DNA from: Marsupella aquatica
Taxonomy: Eukaryota > Marchantiophyta
Reading direction: 5' to 3'
Length of the DNA: 64,000 bases
Assembly: GCA_973895155.1 (NCBI GenBank)
Contig: OZ316893.1
Coordinates: 4,402,001-4,466,000, forward strand
Under the pieces are notes generated by a model. The model saw nothing but the letters and a program-made list of their open reading frames with translations, made no database searches and was not told where the DNA came from. How positions within the stretch are numbered: position 1 is the first letter of the stretch; the number at the start of each line of letters is the position of its first letter. Of the stretch, positions 32,113 to 43,432 are shown piece after piece. The position numbers and the translations under genes were made by a program.

Positions 32113-34339
32113 TTACATTTTAGGAACGTTTATCTTGACCCAATCTTCTTGCTCATCTTCATCTAACCAAAACCAAAGGTTCCTAAACGTGTCAAGCTCA
32201 GATCCTTCAAATCCACCCAGAATGTCCAGCGGCGGGAGAGTTCTGATGGATTCTGCCCTGGGCCCCCAACCTTTGTATAGTTAAGGGGTATACGTACGTA
32301 TGTCAGCCCCTTAACACATACCCCTTGTTATTTTTGGACACCAATAAAAATATATCTTGTTATTCTTAAAAATTTAAGTTTAGAGAATTTATTTGCCCCT
32401 TGCAGAAATTATAAATTGACAGTTAGTCACATTTATAAAGGTCTTGAAATTTTATAATCTTTGAGTAAATACAAAAGTGATTAAAGGTATAGCATAAAAT
32501 AATAGGTAGAGAGTGTTTGAATGGAGAAACATACTTAAACTTATTAGAAGACTCACTATGAACACAGTGACGGACCAAACGAGAAGTGTGACCACACTTC
32601 TTGTTTTGCCCGAGGCGAAAAAATTTTGTAAGGCAAAAAAGTCTTGGATACGGAATTAGTATTCCCCCTAAAAACTAGTTTTTCAAATTTAAAAAATGGG
32701 AAAAATCGACACGAATACGAAGATGGGATACGGCGTATCCCATTTCGGATCCAACTGCGGATTTCCAAAAAAAAATGAAAACAAACATAGTAAAAGTGCC
32801 GATATTGGTTTACCCGTCAAGAATATTCCCAAACAATTCTTCTCAACGGTAACATTTAACCGACTACGATGCAACTACAGTCAAATACTAACCACGGTCA
32901 GAGATAAAACTATAAATAGGAGATCACCGCTTGAGAATTTTCCGCTTATTTTTTCTTGCTCTGTATCCTCTTAGTACTCTCAACGAATGCACACCGTCTA
33001 TACAAACTTGTATTCCCCGAAAATCAGATTTGACTAACAAATGAGAATCTTCATGGAAATGGCGAGGATGAATCCCAAATGGGATACGGCTTATCCATTA
33101 AGAACCTATCCATTAAGAACTGGGACCACCTAGATTCTAAGAAAATCTACCAAACCTTTCGATTAGAATATCTCGTTCTTCCTCATCTAAATAGTTATAT
33201 TTGTTCGTAAACAATATGATTTTGTCAAAAGTAGTAGTCCCAAGAACAGATATTTCTGGAAGCATAAAAATATCCTGTCGAATAACTCGACAGACTGAGT
33301 CAAACTCCAACTTGTCAGTTTCGGGTATGTAGAAAAGTGCTTCATTTGCGTCATCGACAATCCGATTTGCTTGTTTGAGGATAGCCCATAACCTTGTATT
33401 TGTAACTAAAAACGTCCACTTCTTGCTACAAGCTCCAAGCCGAATAAGGTCTTAGACCCTATCGATAACCAAATCGTTATTGGGGTGTCGATATCGACGC
33501 AATCCTTCAATTGAAATAAAGTGTTTGTAGAGTATTGGCCAAATGTTTGAAATGACCAAAACATCTGGTATTCCTCCAATGAGACTAGAGGAGGTTTCAT
33601 CCAACGTATCCCATATTGTTTTCTATTTCCTTTCATGAGATGAAAGGAAATCTCGAGCCTCATTCAAAAGTTGGCTCATCCTGCTTTTATCATATCACAA
33701 AACATTGTTAGAAGACATACGACGCGCTTGGTCACGTAAGTTAACTAGAATTCCTTAAAAGCGTAGATGTCACCCTCAAGGTATCCAACTTTGTGGCATC
33801 TGACTGTAAATTTCCATTTTTCAAGAGGGTGAAGAGCATCGTAAGTCTTCGTGAAGAGTTCCCTAAGATCTCTTGACATTGATCCCATGAATTTAATTCT
33901 TGGGTATTTTTGGAAGAAACTTTGAACTGTCGATGAGAGAGACTCATTTCCGATCGGTTTAGTAGGATTTCTTGGGAAAGCCAAATCTAATAAACTCAAC
34001 TTGATTACACCCAGAAGATAGGTATTCCCAACAAGGTGGCGCCATCTGCGACACACCGAAGATAGTCCTACAAACTCATCCAAATTCCTTTATTGAGAAA
34101 TTTCCTGCATTAGCCAAGGAATTAAAAGACTCCTTGATCCGAGGCCATATCAATTCCGCGACAATAAAATTTGGAAGTTCAGGTAGTAGTGTTTCAACAA
34201 ATACAGAATATCCCGCTAGTAGACCATCTTGGCTTCTGTCCAAAACGTCAAATATTGGGCATAGATATCTGAAGCTCTCCAGACCAGGTTTGCCCATGAC
34301 TCTTTTCAGCCAAATGATAGATCCAGAGATTATTTTCAC
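32113..34339 (-). pseudogene. F-box-like gene relic
   Basis: Minus-strand pieces: ETLLPELPNFIVAELIWPRI, then in another frame LSSVCRRWRHLVGNTYLLGVIKL, together resembling an F-box (LP..I...I..RL....L..VCR.W..L). Then a KWKFTVRCHKVGYLEGDIY segment, a WTFLVTNTRLWAILKQANRI segment (about 33,420-33,120), and a C-terminal piece SELDTFRNLWFWLDEDEQEDW ending at TAA (32113). Frames change near 34,080 and 33,410, so it is not intact. F-box proteins are substrate receptors of SCF ubiquitin ligases. Whether the pieces were ever one gene is inferred from order and strand only. Confidence 0.45.
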
Positions 34340-34438
34340 GCGACTGGTCGCGTCTACAAATCAGAATGTATAAACAATTCTTTGAGAGACTGTGATTTTT
34401 TGGGGTCACAACGTGACAAATCATAAATGTTGCTTTGT

Positions 34439-34700
34439 CCTCTAACAGAACCAGTCAATGAGAGAGCTACCTCAGACGCGACTAGTCGCGTCAACTGATC
34501 CTAAATGGAACGGTACCTCCTCTAACAAAACCAGTCAATGAGAGATCTACCTCAGACGCGACTGGTCGCGTCAACTGATCCTAAATGAAACCTTACCTCC
34601 TCTAACAGAACCAGCCAATGAGAGATCTACCTCAGACGCGACTAGTTGCGTCAATTGGTCCTAAAAGGAACCTTACGGTCTCCTCTAACAGAACCACAGA
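34439..34700. repeat. 80-bp tandem repeat, about 3 copies
   Basis: CCTCTAACAGAACCAGTCAAT or a near variant starts at 34439, 34519, 34599 and 34682. Each unit contains GACGCGACTAGTCGCGTC or the variant with ACTGGT; the ACTAGT version is a perfect 18-bp palindrome. Confidence 0.85.
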
Positions 34701-35520
34701 CGCGACTGGTCGCATCAATTGAACCTAAACAACTATATCCACTGAACCTTCCTAGTGGAGATTTGGATATGGTACGCGCTCAGTAAATCTATCCAGTTTC
34801 CTTCTCACACGCAATTGGTCGCATCAACTGGTCCTAAAAGGAACCTTACCTCCTCTAACAGAACCAGTCAATGAGAGAGCTACCTCAGACGCGACTGGTC
34901 GCGTCAATTGAACCTAAACAACTATATCCACTGAACCTTCCTAGTGGAGATTTGGATATGGTACGCGCTCAGTAAATCTATCCAGTTTCCTTCTCACACG
35001 CAATTGGTCGCATCAACTGGTCCTAAAAGGAACCTTACCTCCTCTAACAGAACCAGTCAATGAGAGAGCTACCTCAGACGCGACTGGTCGCGCCAACTGA
35101 ACCTAAACAACTATATCCACTGAACCTTCCTTGTGGAGATTTGGATATGGTACGCGCTCAGTAAATCTATCCAGTTTCCTTCTCACACGCGACTGGTCGC
35201 GTCAACTGGTCCTAAAAGGAACCTTACCTCCTTTAACAGAACCAGTCAATGAGAGAGCTACCTCAGACGCGACTGGTCGCGTCAACTGAACCTAAACAAC
35301 TATATCCACTGAACCTTCCTTGTGGAGATTTGGATATGGTACGCGCTCAGTAAATCTATCCTGTTTCCTTCTCACACGCGACTGGTCACGTCAACTGGTC
35401 CTAAAAGGAACCTTACCTCCTCTAACAAAACCAGTCAATGAGAGAGCTACCTCAGACGCAACTGGCCGCGTCAACTGATCCTAAATGGAACCTCACAATC
35501 TTTTCACGTGACTGGTCGCG
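34693..35520. repeat. 189-bp tandem repeat, about 4 copies
   Basis: ATTTGGATATGGTACGCGCTC recurs at 34761, 34950, 35139 and 35328, an exact 189-bp period. Each unit contains the older 80-bp block plus a TATATCCACTGAACCTTCC block and two copies of the CGCGACTGGTCGCG motif. Some copies show CGCAATTGGTCGCA variants. Confidence 0.9.
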
Positions 35521-36389
35521 TCAACAGCTCAAACAACTTTTGGACACTAGGATAATACAGTGATACAACTGTGATTACTGACCCGTACGGACAAGGAAAT
35601 CCGAGTAAGCATGATTTCATTCATTTGTATTCATTCATTTGTATTCATTCACTTGTATTCATTCATGAACTTTACAATAATTCAGATGTTTGAGCTCTGT
35701 CATTGTGAAACTATTATATATCAGAAGTTTAGAGAATGATTCAGCTAAGATGATTCAATTTAGCAGTCTACTAGTTGTATTCATCAATTAAAGGATTCAG
35801 TGTAATGAGATTCACATAACATGAGAGTTTATATGATTAAATTCACAGCGTGCAAGTTTGTAATGACTTACTTAAGACGATTGAGGTTGTATTTTAATTA
35901 GTAAGTTTGTATGATTCACACATATTTGAGTTTACAGACAAACCGCATTATGAAAACTCAGCTTAACAATCAAGAGAAATTTTAGCAAACAACAATCAAC
36001 ACCAGCAGAAAATGTAGAAATTGCACCTGAATTCTGAAAAATTGATGTAATCGTCTGAGAGATTGACGTCCAAGCACTTGAAGACCTTGCTGCAGCATTC
36101 CAGAAAGTAAATATGAGATTGAAGATATTAATATGCTAAGCAACAACAACACAGCTTCTATACTTCTATACATAGTGCTTCGCTGCCACCAATTGAATAA
36201 CATGTGCTTAATGCTAAGGAACTCATTATGTTGAGTTAAAAAGACTCTTTCAAAAGTACAATCAAAGTTGTCGATAGACAAACTGAGCATGAATAAAAGA
36301 ACACTAAACCTGAAGATTGAAAGAGGTGAAACAAACCTGAATGATGAATGGAAGGAGCTGAAACAAGCTGCCAAAAAGTAGTTCGAGCT
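35521..36389. other. no gene; short ATTCATTTGT tandem run
   Basis: AT-rich spacer. A 12-bp unit (CATTCATTTGTATT) repeats about four times at 35,618-35,665. No coding feature recognised. Confidence 0.5.
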
Positions 36390-36397
36390 GCTGAAAC

Positions 36398-36654
36398 CTC
36401 GGGGGTTTCACTTCCACAAAAATGGCATATCACGTGCGACGAAGGATAGCGTCATTTTATTGGTTGTAAGGGAAGACTTAAGAATTTTTGTATAAGAACA
36501 TTAGGGCCTTTTTAATCCAATTTTTGGAATATTCCAAGAATATTCCAACTTTATAGGGGTTAAAAAATAATATTTTTTTCTTATATTTTAGGGGGTCCAA
36601 GGCCTAAAAACGTTGCAGGTGATGGGGAGGTCCCCATGTAGTGAGACCCCCGAG
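36398..36654. mobile_element. complete MITE, 257 bp, TIR CTCGGGGG, 8-bp TSD
   Basis: Ends CTCGGGGGTTTCACTTCCA and the complement of CTCGGGGGTCTCACTACATGG. GCTGAAAC flanks both ends (36390-36397 and 36655-36662), an 8-bp target duplication as made by hAT-type transposases. Related sequence lies inverted at 16,762-17,073, and a bare end at about 49,585-49,609. Confidence 0.85.
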
Positions 36655-36662
36655 GCTGAAAC

Positions 36663-38370
36663 ACGTTGATCGAGCTGATATGAGCTTAAAATTGGCTGAC
36701 ACGAGCTGATACGAGCACTCCCAAAAAACTAGCTGCAACGAACACAACGGGCTCCTAAGAATCCCTTCGAGCAAACTAGAAGTGAATACGAGTTATAAAT
36801 GCGAGCTGCAACGCACCAACGAGCTCCTGGTCGAAACGATCAACAACTACTAAGAGCTGCAACGTGCCGACAAGCACCTGACCACAACGAACGAGCTACA
36901 ACGATAAAAATGAAATCCAAGGCAGGAGCGAGAGCGAGAGCGAGAGCGACGAGAGCAGGCGTGCAAAAGTCTAGGGAGCGAGAAACAACAACAATGAATA
37001 GTGAACTCGAGACCGTGGGCACCGACACTAAGGAAGGACTAATTAGGGTATTGTTTTAGCATAACCCTAATAACAGCCTAGTGACAGGAAGGTTCCAGAT
37101 GATCCCCGTACACTCCACCATTGACTCAACAAACTATGCAATCGTGAAAAAAAGATTATCAGATTCCTTTTGATTTGCCGTACTAAAGGAGATTTCTATT
37201 TGATCGCCAATTTGAAATTTAAACCGATAATTATGCAACTGCAAAAGATTGTTAGTGGGGACCCCCGGATCCGGATCTGGATCCCTATCTTCACTATATC
37301 TGCCAATTCAAATCCAAAATGTGAACGAACGACAACTTTCTCACGATCGTTCCATCACGTAGTGGATGCGAACTTCAAAATCAATCCATTTTGGTAGTGG
37401 AGACCGTCAGATCCGGATCCGTACTCCACTCTCTATCTTGCCAATTTAAACCCAAACTCTAAACAACGTAAAACGATTCTCACGGTCGGGGAGAACCGAT
37501 ATTCAAAATCAATCCTGTACAATGATTCTCATGACTGGAGACTCAACCAATTTTCAAAATCAAAATCGAGTCCAGATGAACACATCCTTCATGGAGTCAA
37601 TAGACTGATCTCATTGCTCACGGATCATTCTTTATTTTCAGTTTCTCCTGACCAGGATACTAGCTGGGCTCTCAGCGGAGGCTGATCCAAGGCACATTTG
37701 AGGTGGAGCAGATTGGATCATTCGACTATTCCAGTCGGAGGCGGAGCTCATTCAAGCAACGCTGGCGCAGTTCTTGTTGTATCACCTTCAATCTTGGGGA
37801 GAGCACATCCGATCTTGGAGAGTTGCAATGAAGTGAGACGACAAAGATTTAGAACCTCCATAGACTGCCTCATTCATCGAAGCATTCTAGTGGACCAACA
37901 AAGAGCGGCTATTCTGAAATCACTGTCTGGTCGAGGATTTTGATCTTGATACGATCAACAAGTTATCATTCTCTGGTGGTGGGATTCGGTCACGATACTC
38001 AAGGAAATTGAAGTTCAAAGGAGGAGGCTTAGTTGGCTAGGACGAGGAGGAGGCTACGCTGGAAGGAAGAGGCTTGGCTGGGAGGAGGGTTTCCGCCAAC
38101 ATCGGAGGGTTGCCGCCAACATTGCTCAGACCACACGCAACTGAATAACTTGTAAGTATCAATCAGCATTAATTCCGCAATAAATGAGGAGAGTAGTTGC
38201 CTTAAATCACGCATTCAATGCATGAATTGAGTCAATGAAGTTATGGTCCAATTTCTCACTCCAATTTTGATCAATCCGTGTTTCAAGTCCAATATAGAAG
38301 CAATGTATCAGAAGTACTAGTAGAGGATCCGAATGAATTCTCTAGTCTAAAATTGTATGGCGTTCAAGTA
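36663..38370. other. no gene; GAGCTG/AACGA-rich and GGATCC-rich degenerate repeats
   Basis: 36,663-36,900 is a degenerate repetition of CGAGCTGCAACG-like strings, followed by a GAGCGA microsatellite (about 36,925-36,955). 37,250-37,570 holds two degenerate copies of a GGATCCGGATC...CTCACG-type block. I see no credible protein. Confidence 0.45.
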
Positions 38371-39435
38371 TAGTTGTCCGGACGTTTTGCTATTGTTTAT
38401 TGTAGTCAACGGCCTAGCAAAACAAAATGTAATCGAGGTCCATTTCTTAGATCAGACTGATCTCAACTTGTTAGTAGGATGACCTGGTTTTTCGGTTACA
38501 CATGTAGTTCATCACGCGCACAATCGCGTGAACCAATTTATCTTGTGTCTTTTGATATTGTTTATTGTAGTCAACAGCCTAGCAAATTGGCAAGCAATCT
38601 ATTTTAAAACCAAGGTCTTCATTTCATCACGCGCACGGTCGCGTTAATGTTTTAGAGGTCAGCGAAAGCTCTGCACTCTTAGACGTAATTGCCCTTTATT
38701 TCTCAGATCTTCCTGATCTCAACTTGTTAGTAGGATGACCTGTTTTTTTGGTTACACATGTAGTTTGTCACGCGCACAGTCGCGTGAACCAATTTATCTC
38801 GTGTCTTTTGATATTGTTTATTGTAGTCGACAGCCTAGCGAATTGGCCAGCAATCTATTTTAAAACCAAGGGCTGCGTTTCATCACGCGCCCGGTCGCGT
38901 TAATGTTTTAGAGGTTAGCAAAAGCTCTGCACTCTTAGACGTAATCTTCCTTTATTTCTCAGATCTTCCTGATCTCAACTTGTTAGTAGCATGACCTGTT
39001 TTTTTGGTTACACATGTAGTTCATCACGCGCACAGTCGCGTGAACCAATTTATCTCAGGTCTTTTTGATATTGTTTATTGTAGTCGACTGCCTAGCGAAT
39101 TGGCCAGAAATCTATTTTAAAACCAAGGTCTTTGTTTCATCACGGGCCTGGTCGCGTTAATGTTTTAGAGGTCAACGAAAGCTCTGCACTCTTAGACGTA
39201 ATCGCCCTTTATTTCTCAGATTTGCCTGATCTCAACTTGTTAGTAGGATGACCTGTTTTTTTTGTTACACATGTAGTTCATCACGTGCACAGTCGCGTGA
39301 ACCAATTTATCTCATGTCTTTTTGATATTGTTTATTGTAGTTGACAGCCTAGCAAATTGGCCAGAAATCTATTTTAAAACCAACGTCTTTGTTTCATCAC
39401 GCGCCTGGTCGCAAAAATGTTTTAGAGGTCAGAGG
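38370..39435. repeat. about 255-bp tandem repeat, 4-5 copies
   Basis: The string TATTGTTTATTGTAGTC followed by AGCCTAGC recurs at roughly 38,395, 38,560, 38,812, 39,070 and 39,325. Full units carry a TCAACTTGTTAGTAGGATGACC block, one CACGCGCACAGTCGCGTGA motif and one CACGCGC-GGTCGCGTTAA motif. Confidence 0.8.
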
Positions 39436-39675
39436 AATCTCGTGGATGATTTTTCCTTGATTGCAAAATGGTTACATCGATCCCGAAGGACTTCGGATGT
39501 GGAATCCATATCCACTAGCACTATCCAGGAATTTAACTGACCTGGTCTTTCGAACACTATTTTCCACGGGACGAAATTAAGCTACACAGTATCTATAATA
39601 AGTTCTAACTTGAACTACTCTTGAATCTGTAGTTTTAATCTTTGACTACTCAAAATATTGTTGACTTCGATCGAG

Positions 39676-40128
39676 TCAGTCATTCCAAGATGAAGGCATC
39701 CACTCATCGGTGTCTGGTGTGGATTCCCTTGAATCCAGAAATTCTTCCTTTGCCCAAGTCCTAACGTCCATAGATTTTCTCGGCTTGCTCTTTCTGTAAT
39801 ACAAATCAGAATCTTTGTTCATCTCTAATTGCCTTTTCTTCGGTGCGTCCACTTCCTTGGCCTCCTTCTTGACTGTCTTAGCGTCTGCTGCTGCTTTCCC
39901 TGAAATGGATTCGACGCATGCTTTGGCCTTCAACTTCTCCCTCCTCGAAACGGATTCCACGAGGGCTTTGCCCTTTAACTTCTCCCCTGATGCCATCTTT
40001 GTAGTCATCTCTGTCGGATTGGTCTCCATCTGATCTTCCATCGACAAATGTGGCAAACAATGTCGTCTCTCACAAAACATTTGACCTGATTTAGTCACCG
40101 TAAACATTATATTACATTGCTGACACAT
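39676..40128 (-). CDS. uncharacterised 150-residue basic protein with N-terminal Cys/His cluster
   Basis: ATG-initiated open frame (ATG at 40128) without introns. The N-terminus CQQCNIMF...FCERRHC resembles a small zinc-binding motif (CxxC, then C-x3-HC). The middle is Lys/Glu/Ala-rich with two copies of a REKLKxKAxVESxS pattern, likely helical. The C-terminus is acidic (STPDTDEW). I do not recognise a family. It lies downstream of the palindrome-containing repeats and upstream of nothing obvious on its strand. It may be a fragment of a larger decayed gene. Confidence 0.35.
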   Translation of the reverse strand: MCQQCNIMFTVTKSGQMFCERRHCLPHLSMEDQMETNPTEMTTKMASGEKLKGKALVESVSRREKLKAKACVESISGKAAADAKTVKKEAKEVDAPKKRQLEMNKDSDLYYRKSKPRKSMDVRTWAKEEFLDSRESTPDTDEWMPSSWND

Positions 40129-40529
40129 TCTTTAAGGAGTACCACGAATTCGATACGTCAAACCTTCTGAATCATCCGTCGAAACATCCTCATTCTTCGA
40201 GCTCAGCAGAGTAGTCATCGCCCTTCAAACAAGAGATGCGGACCAAGACTAAGAGTTGGAAATGAGAGAGTTGATGTGCGAATAGATTATCCAGTAGCCA
40301 GAAAGTGGAATGCGTGGGGGAATGAGCAGTAGGGATCATCTCAATACTTTATACTGTTTAGTCTCCACTAGTCATTGTACAGTGGTTTCTAGAAGAGAGT
40401 GCGCGTTTGACTGGCGCGTATTAGAATTGGCGAGAAGTTCAGTTGTCCTCTAATTATGGCTTTAATTTCTTGTTTGGCGATCGCCCCGGGAATACTGATT
40501 GCTAGTGAAGTACTGAGATTTCTTATGAG

Positions 40530-41075
40530 GGTCAGTAGTTACTGACTGTCCGATGTCCACTCATTGGTAACCTGGTACTGTCCACTCATTTTTTCTGAGT
40601 GAAGTTGAAATGATTGTTCGTAATCGATTGTAGTCGTTCTCATTCACTTGAAATGACTGACGGACCATGCATAATCTGTTACCGGTATGTGTGATGCCTT
40701 CTAGCTTCTACGTCGTAGACCCTGTTATCCCTACACCCTCTGACTAAGGTCACGCGACTAGTCGCGTGCAGGGCAGTGCATTGACTACATTCTACTTACT
40801 TATTGACGGTTGTGACAGGACAATGCAGTTCACGGACGTTTCACTGGCGCTTATTAGCATTACTGTCCTCAGTAGTTACTGACTGTCCACTCATTTGTTC
40901 TGAGTGGATGTGAAATGATTGATCGTAATTGATTGTGGTCGTTCTCATTCACTTGAAATGACTGACGGACCATGCATAGTCTGTTGCCGGTATGTGTGGT
41001 ACCTCTAGGGTCACGCGACCAGTTGCGTGCAGCACAGTGCATTGACTACATTCTGCTTATTGACCGACGTGACAG
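40530..41075. repeat. two-copy direct repeat (about 40,530-40,800 and 40,870-41,070)
   Basis: Shared blocks are AGTAGTTACTGACTGTCC, GTCGTTCTCATTCACTTG, GACGGACCATGCATA and GGTCACGCGAC..GT.GCGTGCAG, then CAGTGCATTGACTACATTCT. Each copy has one palindromic motif; in the first, CACGCGACTAGTCGCGTG is perfect. Confidence 0.8.
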
Positions 41076-43043
41076 GACAGTGCAGTGAAGTTGACGAACG
41101 TGACAAGACTGTACGCTTATAGTGATATTCTCTGATGTGCAGGATCATAATTATTATGGTGACATCGACAGTCTGGATCAGGGAAGGCGGACAAGGTATT
41201 ATAGGCATACGTGAGAAACAGGTTGGAAAAGGTCGTGTGATAAGTCTTGATCCTTCCAGGGTTTGTCACAATGTTCCTCTTGGGGCGGACAGAGTTCTTC
41301 TTCTATTGGAGGAAGTTTTTGACGAGACCATTCTATGCGAAGATGGCAAACTTTTGAAGGACATGATTGGGGGTTACCTTGTATGGGAAAGGAATCAGCT
41401 TTTTCAAGCTCCCATGGAATCGGAGGATGTGTTTGGCACTATTGGTGATGATCAAGATCCAGTCAATCAAAATTCTGATGGGAACAACCATAATGAGAGT
41501 CGGTCTGGTGTGGAAGTAGTTTTACCAAAGGCCTTGTGGATGGGCATGCCTGTAAAGGTGGTGGATGAGAACAATTTGATTTTTGCAGTGGCAACTATAC
41601 ATGTTCTAGATCCTATAGTCAAGCTTGGGGATGTCACCCTTGGGAATACACATGTGGGAATTCTGATCAACGATTTTGTCAAGGGAGCTACCATAGATCA
41701 TCTGAAGCATAGAGATTGTTTAAAAGCTTGGTCGATGGACCAACTCATTGCCAAGGATGGCAACTTGTTGTCTTTCCACAACATCAGGCAAGCTGTGGGA
41801 GGGAACACATCTCCAACAAGTGGCAAGCGGTCCTACGTCCATAAAAGTAGGAAAAGAAAGAGTCCATCTTCCCAGACATCTAGAAGAGACACATCTTTGG
41901 CACGTCAAGATGTGTTGTTGATAAACACTAAGAACTGTTGTAGTGAACATTGTTGCCAATATTTGGACCGCAACTTGGCTATGGCAATTAGGCAAAAGTG
42001 GTGGTCAAAATCTTTTGCGGAGCGCAAGGAGGAGGAAATCAAGGCTATTAAAAATACAATACACTTGGGTATTGGAGAAAGGATTCTAGCAGTGGAGGGC
42101 AAAGTATTGTGCTTGGAGGCATGGAGAATCATTCATTCAAGAGGAAAGACTCAATTTTATGCCTTGAAGAAGACTGTGATGGCTTGAATGAACATAGGTA
42201 CCCATGGTAATGCTGGAAAAAGACGTATGTCCGATAAAGTATATCAAGCGTTCATGTCAATGAAAGAGATTATTGAGGAGGCAACTGATCATCATCCAAC
42301 CAAGTTGAGAACCATGGCAGATAATACAATGATGGTTTTGAGGGAATTGCCAACAAATCTTACTTGGGAGAATATTAGAAACAGGGTCAATGTTGTCAAC
42401 CAGGAGGCTGGTCTTCCTCCAATTTCCCAACCCACCTTGAGTCATCTACATCAGATGTATTTCAGGGAGTTCTCACGTCACAAAAAGGGCAAAAACTTTT
42501 CAAAGTGTACAACTTGTAGTGAGTTGCTTCAACGGAAAGCAAACCTTACAGGAGCTAAGGAAGAGTTAGAGGGCCTAAGGCGTGACAAGGAGGAACATCA
42601 CCAAGACCACACACAGCAAAGAATGTGCTATCATACCTGGAGATATGAGTCCATCCATCGTCCAAAGGAAGTGTTATGCCTTATTCATGATAAGATGGAT
42701 CATTCAAAGACAGCTCTCCCAATAATGCCCTTCAATCCTAAGCATGTGGATGGTGCCCAAAAGTTCCCAATTATTGTCACTGGTATCCTTACTCATGGTC
42801 ATGGTCCTAAGGCCATAGCCCAATATCATGTTGGAGTGTGGCCAGGTGATGTCAACATCACTATTGGGTCAATTGATTCAATACTAAGGATGTTGGAAAA
42901 CCCAAATCCAATGATCAAATCACTTGTGGAGGGGCCAAACTCGACAAGTCTTTTTAAAGACCTCCTTTTTGGGAGAGCAGATATCTTGGAGGCAAGTGTC
43001 CTTAGAGCATTTGAGGATGACATTGCCTACATCTCAAGCCTAG

Positions 43044-43243
43044 GTACTTTACTCACAATCCTTTAATTTATTATTATTTAATAATATAAGCTCACACACA
43101 CTGACACTCTACTTTGTGTAGTTGTTGCTCCTCCTAGCCAAGGTTTCATTAATAGGGTTTAAACCCTAAACCCTAAATTGGGGTTTAGGGTCTGACTAGG
43201 GTTTTATTTAAAAGCATTCTGAGATTGTTACATTGTGATGCAG
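43044..43243 (+). other. intron of the DUF7869-type gene with telomere-like hairpin
   Basis: The GT at 43044 and AG at 43242-43243 give an in-frame phase-1 join (L-A-PEAPK). The intron holds TAAACCCTAAACCCTAAA followed by GGGGTTTAGGGT (about 43,158-43,191), an inverted pair of telomere-like repeats. Confidence 0.75.
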
Positions 43244-43325
43244 CACCTGAGGCACCAAAGTTCAGGCCCCTTCCACGAGTATTGAAGCTACAACTGGATA
43301 ATTGTGCCTCAGACAACAAGAACAG

Positions 43326-43432
43326 TGTTAGACTCTACCTTGACCGGATGACCGGATCAGCCGGTCATCCCGGCACCACCATATGTACCATTACCGAGAC
43401 TATACTGATACTATTGTTATCACCATCAAACA
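43326..43432 (+). repeat. copia left LTR, 107 bp
   Basis: Starts TGTTAGACTC, ends ATCAAACA. Same sequence as the right LTR over its full length by direct reading. It is very short for a copia LTR. Confidence 0.95.

Larger units (their letters stand above)
24388..41030. repeat. dispersed near-palindrome TCACGCG-N6-CGCGTGA
   Basis: An 18-20 bp inverted-repeat motif with a 6-bp centre, often ending GGT or AGT, recurs across this interval: about 24,388; 25,184; 26,209; 28,850; 28,889; 30,704; 30,739; 32,086; 33,721; 34,336; in every unit of the 34.4-35.5 kb arrays; twice per unit at 38.5-39.4 kb; and at 40,749 and 41,011. Copies in the decayed fusion gene lie in introns or between exons. I noticed none outside this interval apart from a possible half-site near 63,270. 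Confidence 0.75.

Noticed and set aside
16762-36654. A single 20-kb transposon bounded by the inverted MITE-like sequences at 16.76 and 36.65 kb, carrying the fusion gene
   Set aside because: The right sequence is a complete element with its own two ends and its own 8-bp duplication, so the pair is two copies of one MITE family in opposite orientation.
24388-41030. Calling the palindrome a parS-like centromere site for the ParB-like protein
   Set aside because: The sequence differs from bacterial parS, no helix-turn-helix DNA-binding part was recognised, and no binding evidence is available; kept only as a question in the findings.
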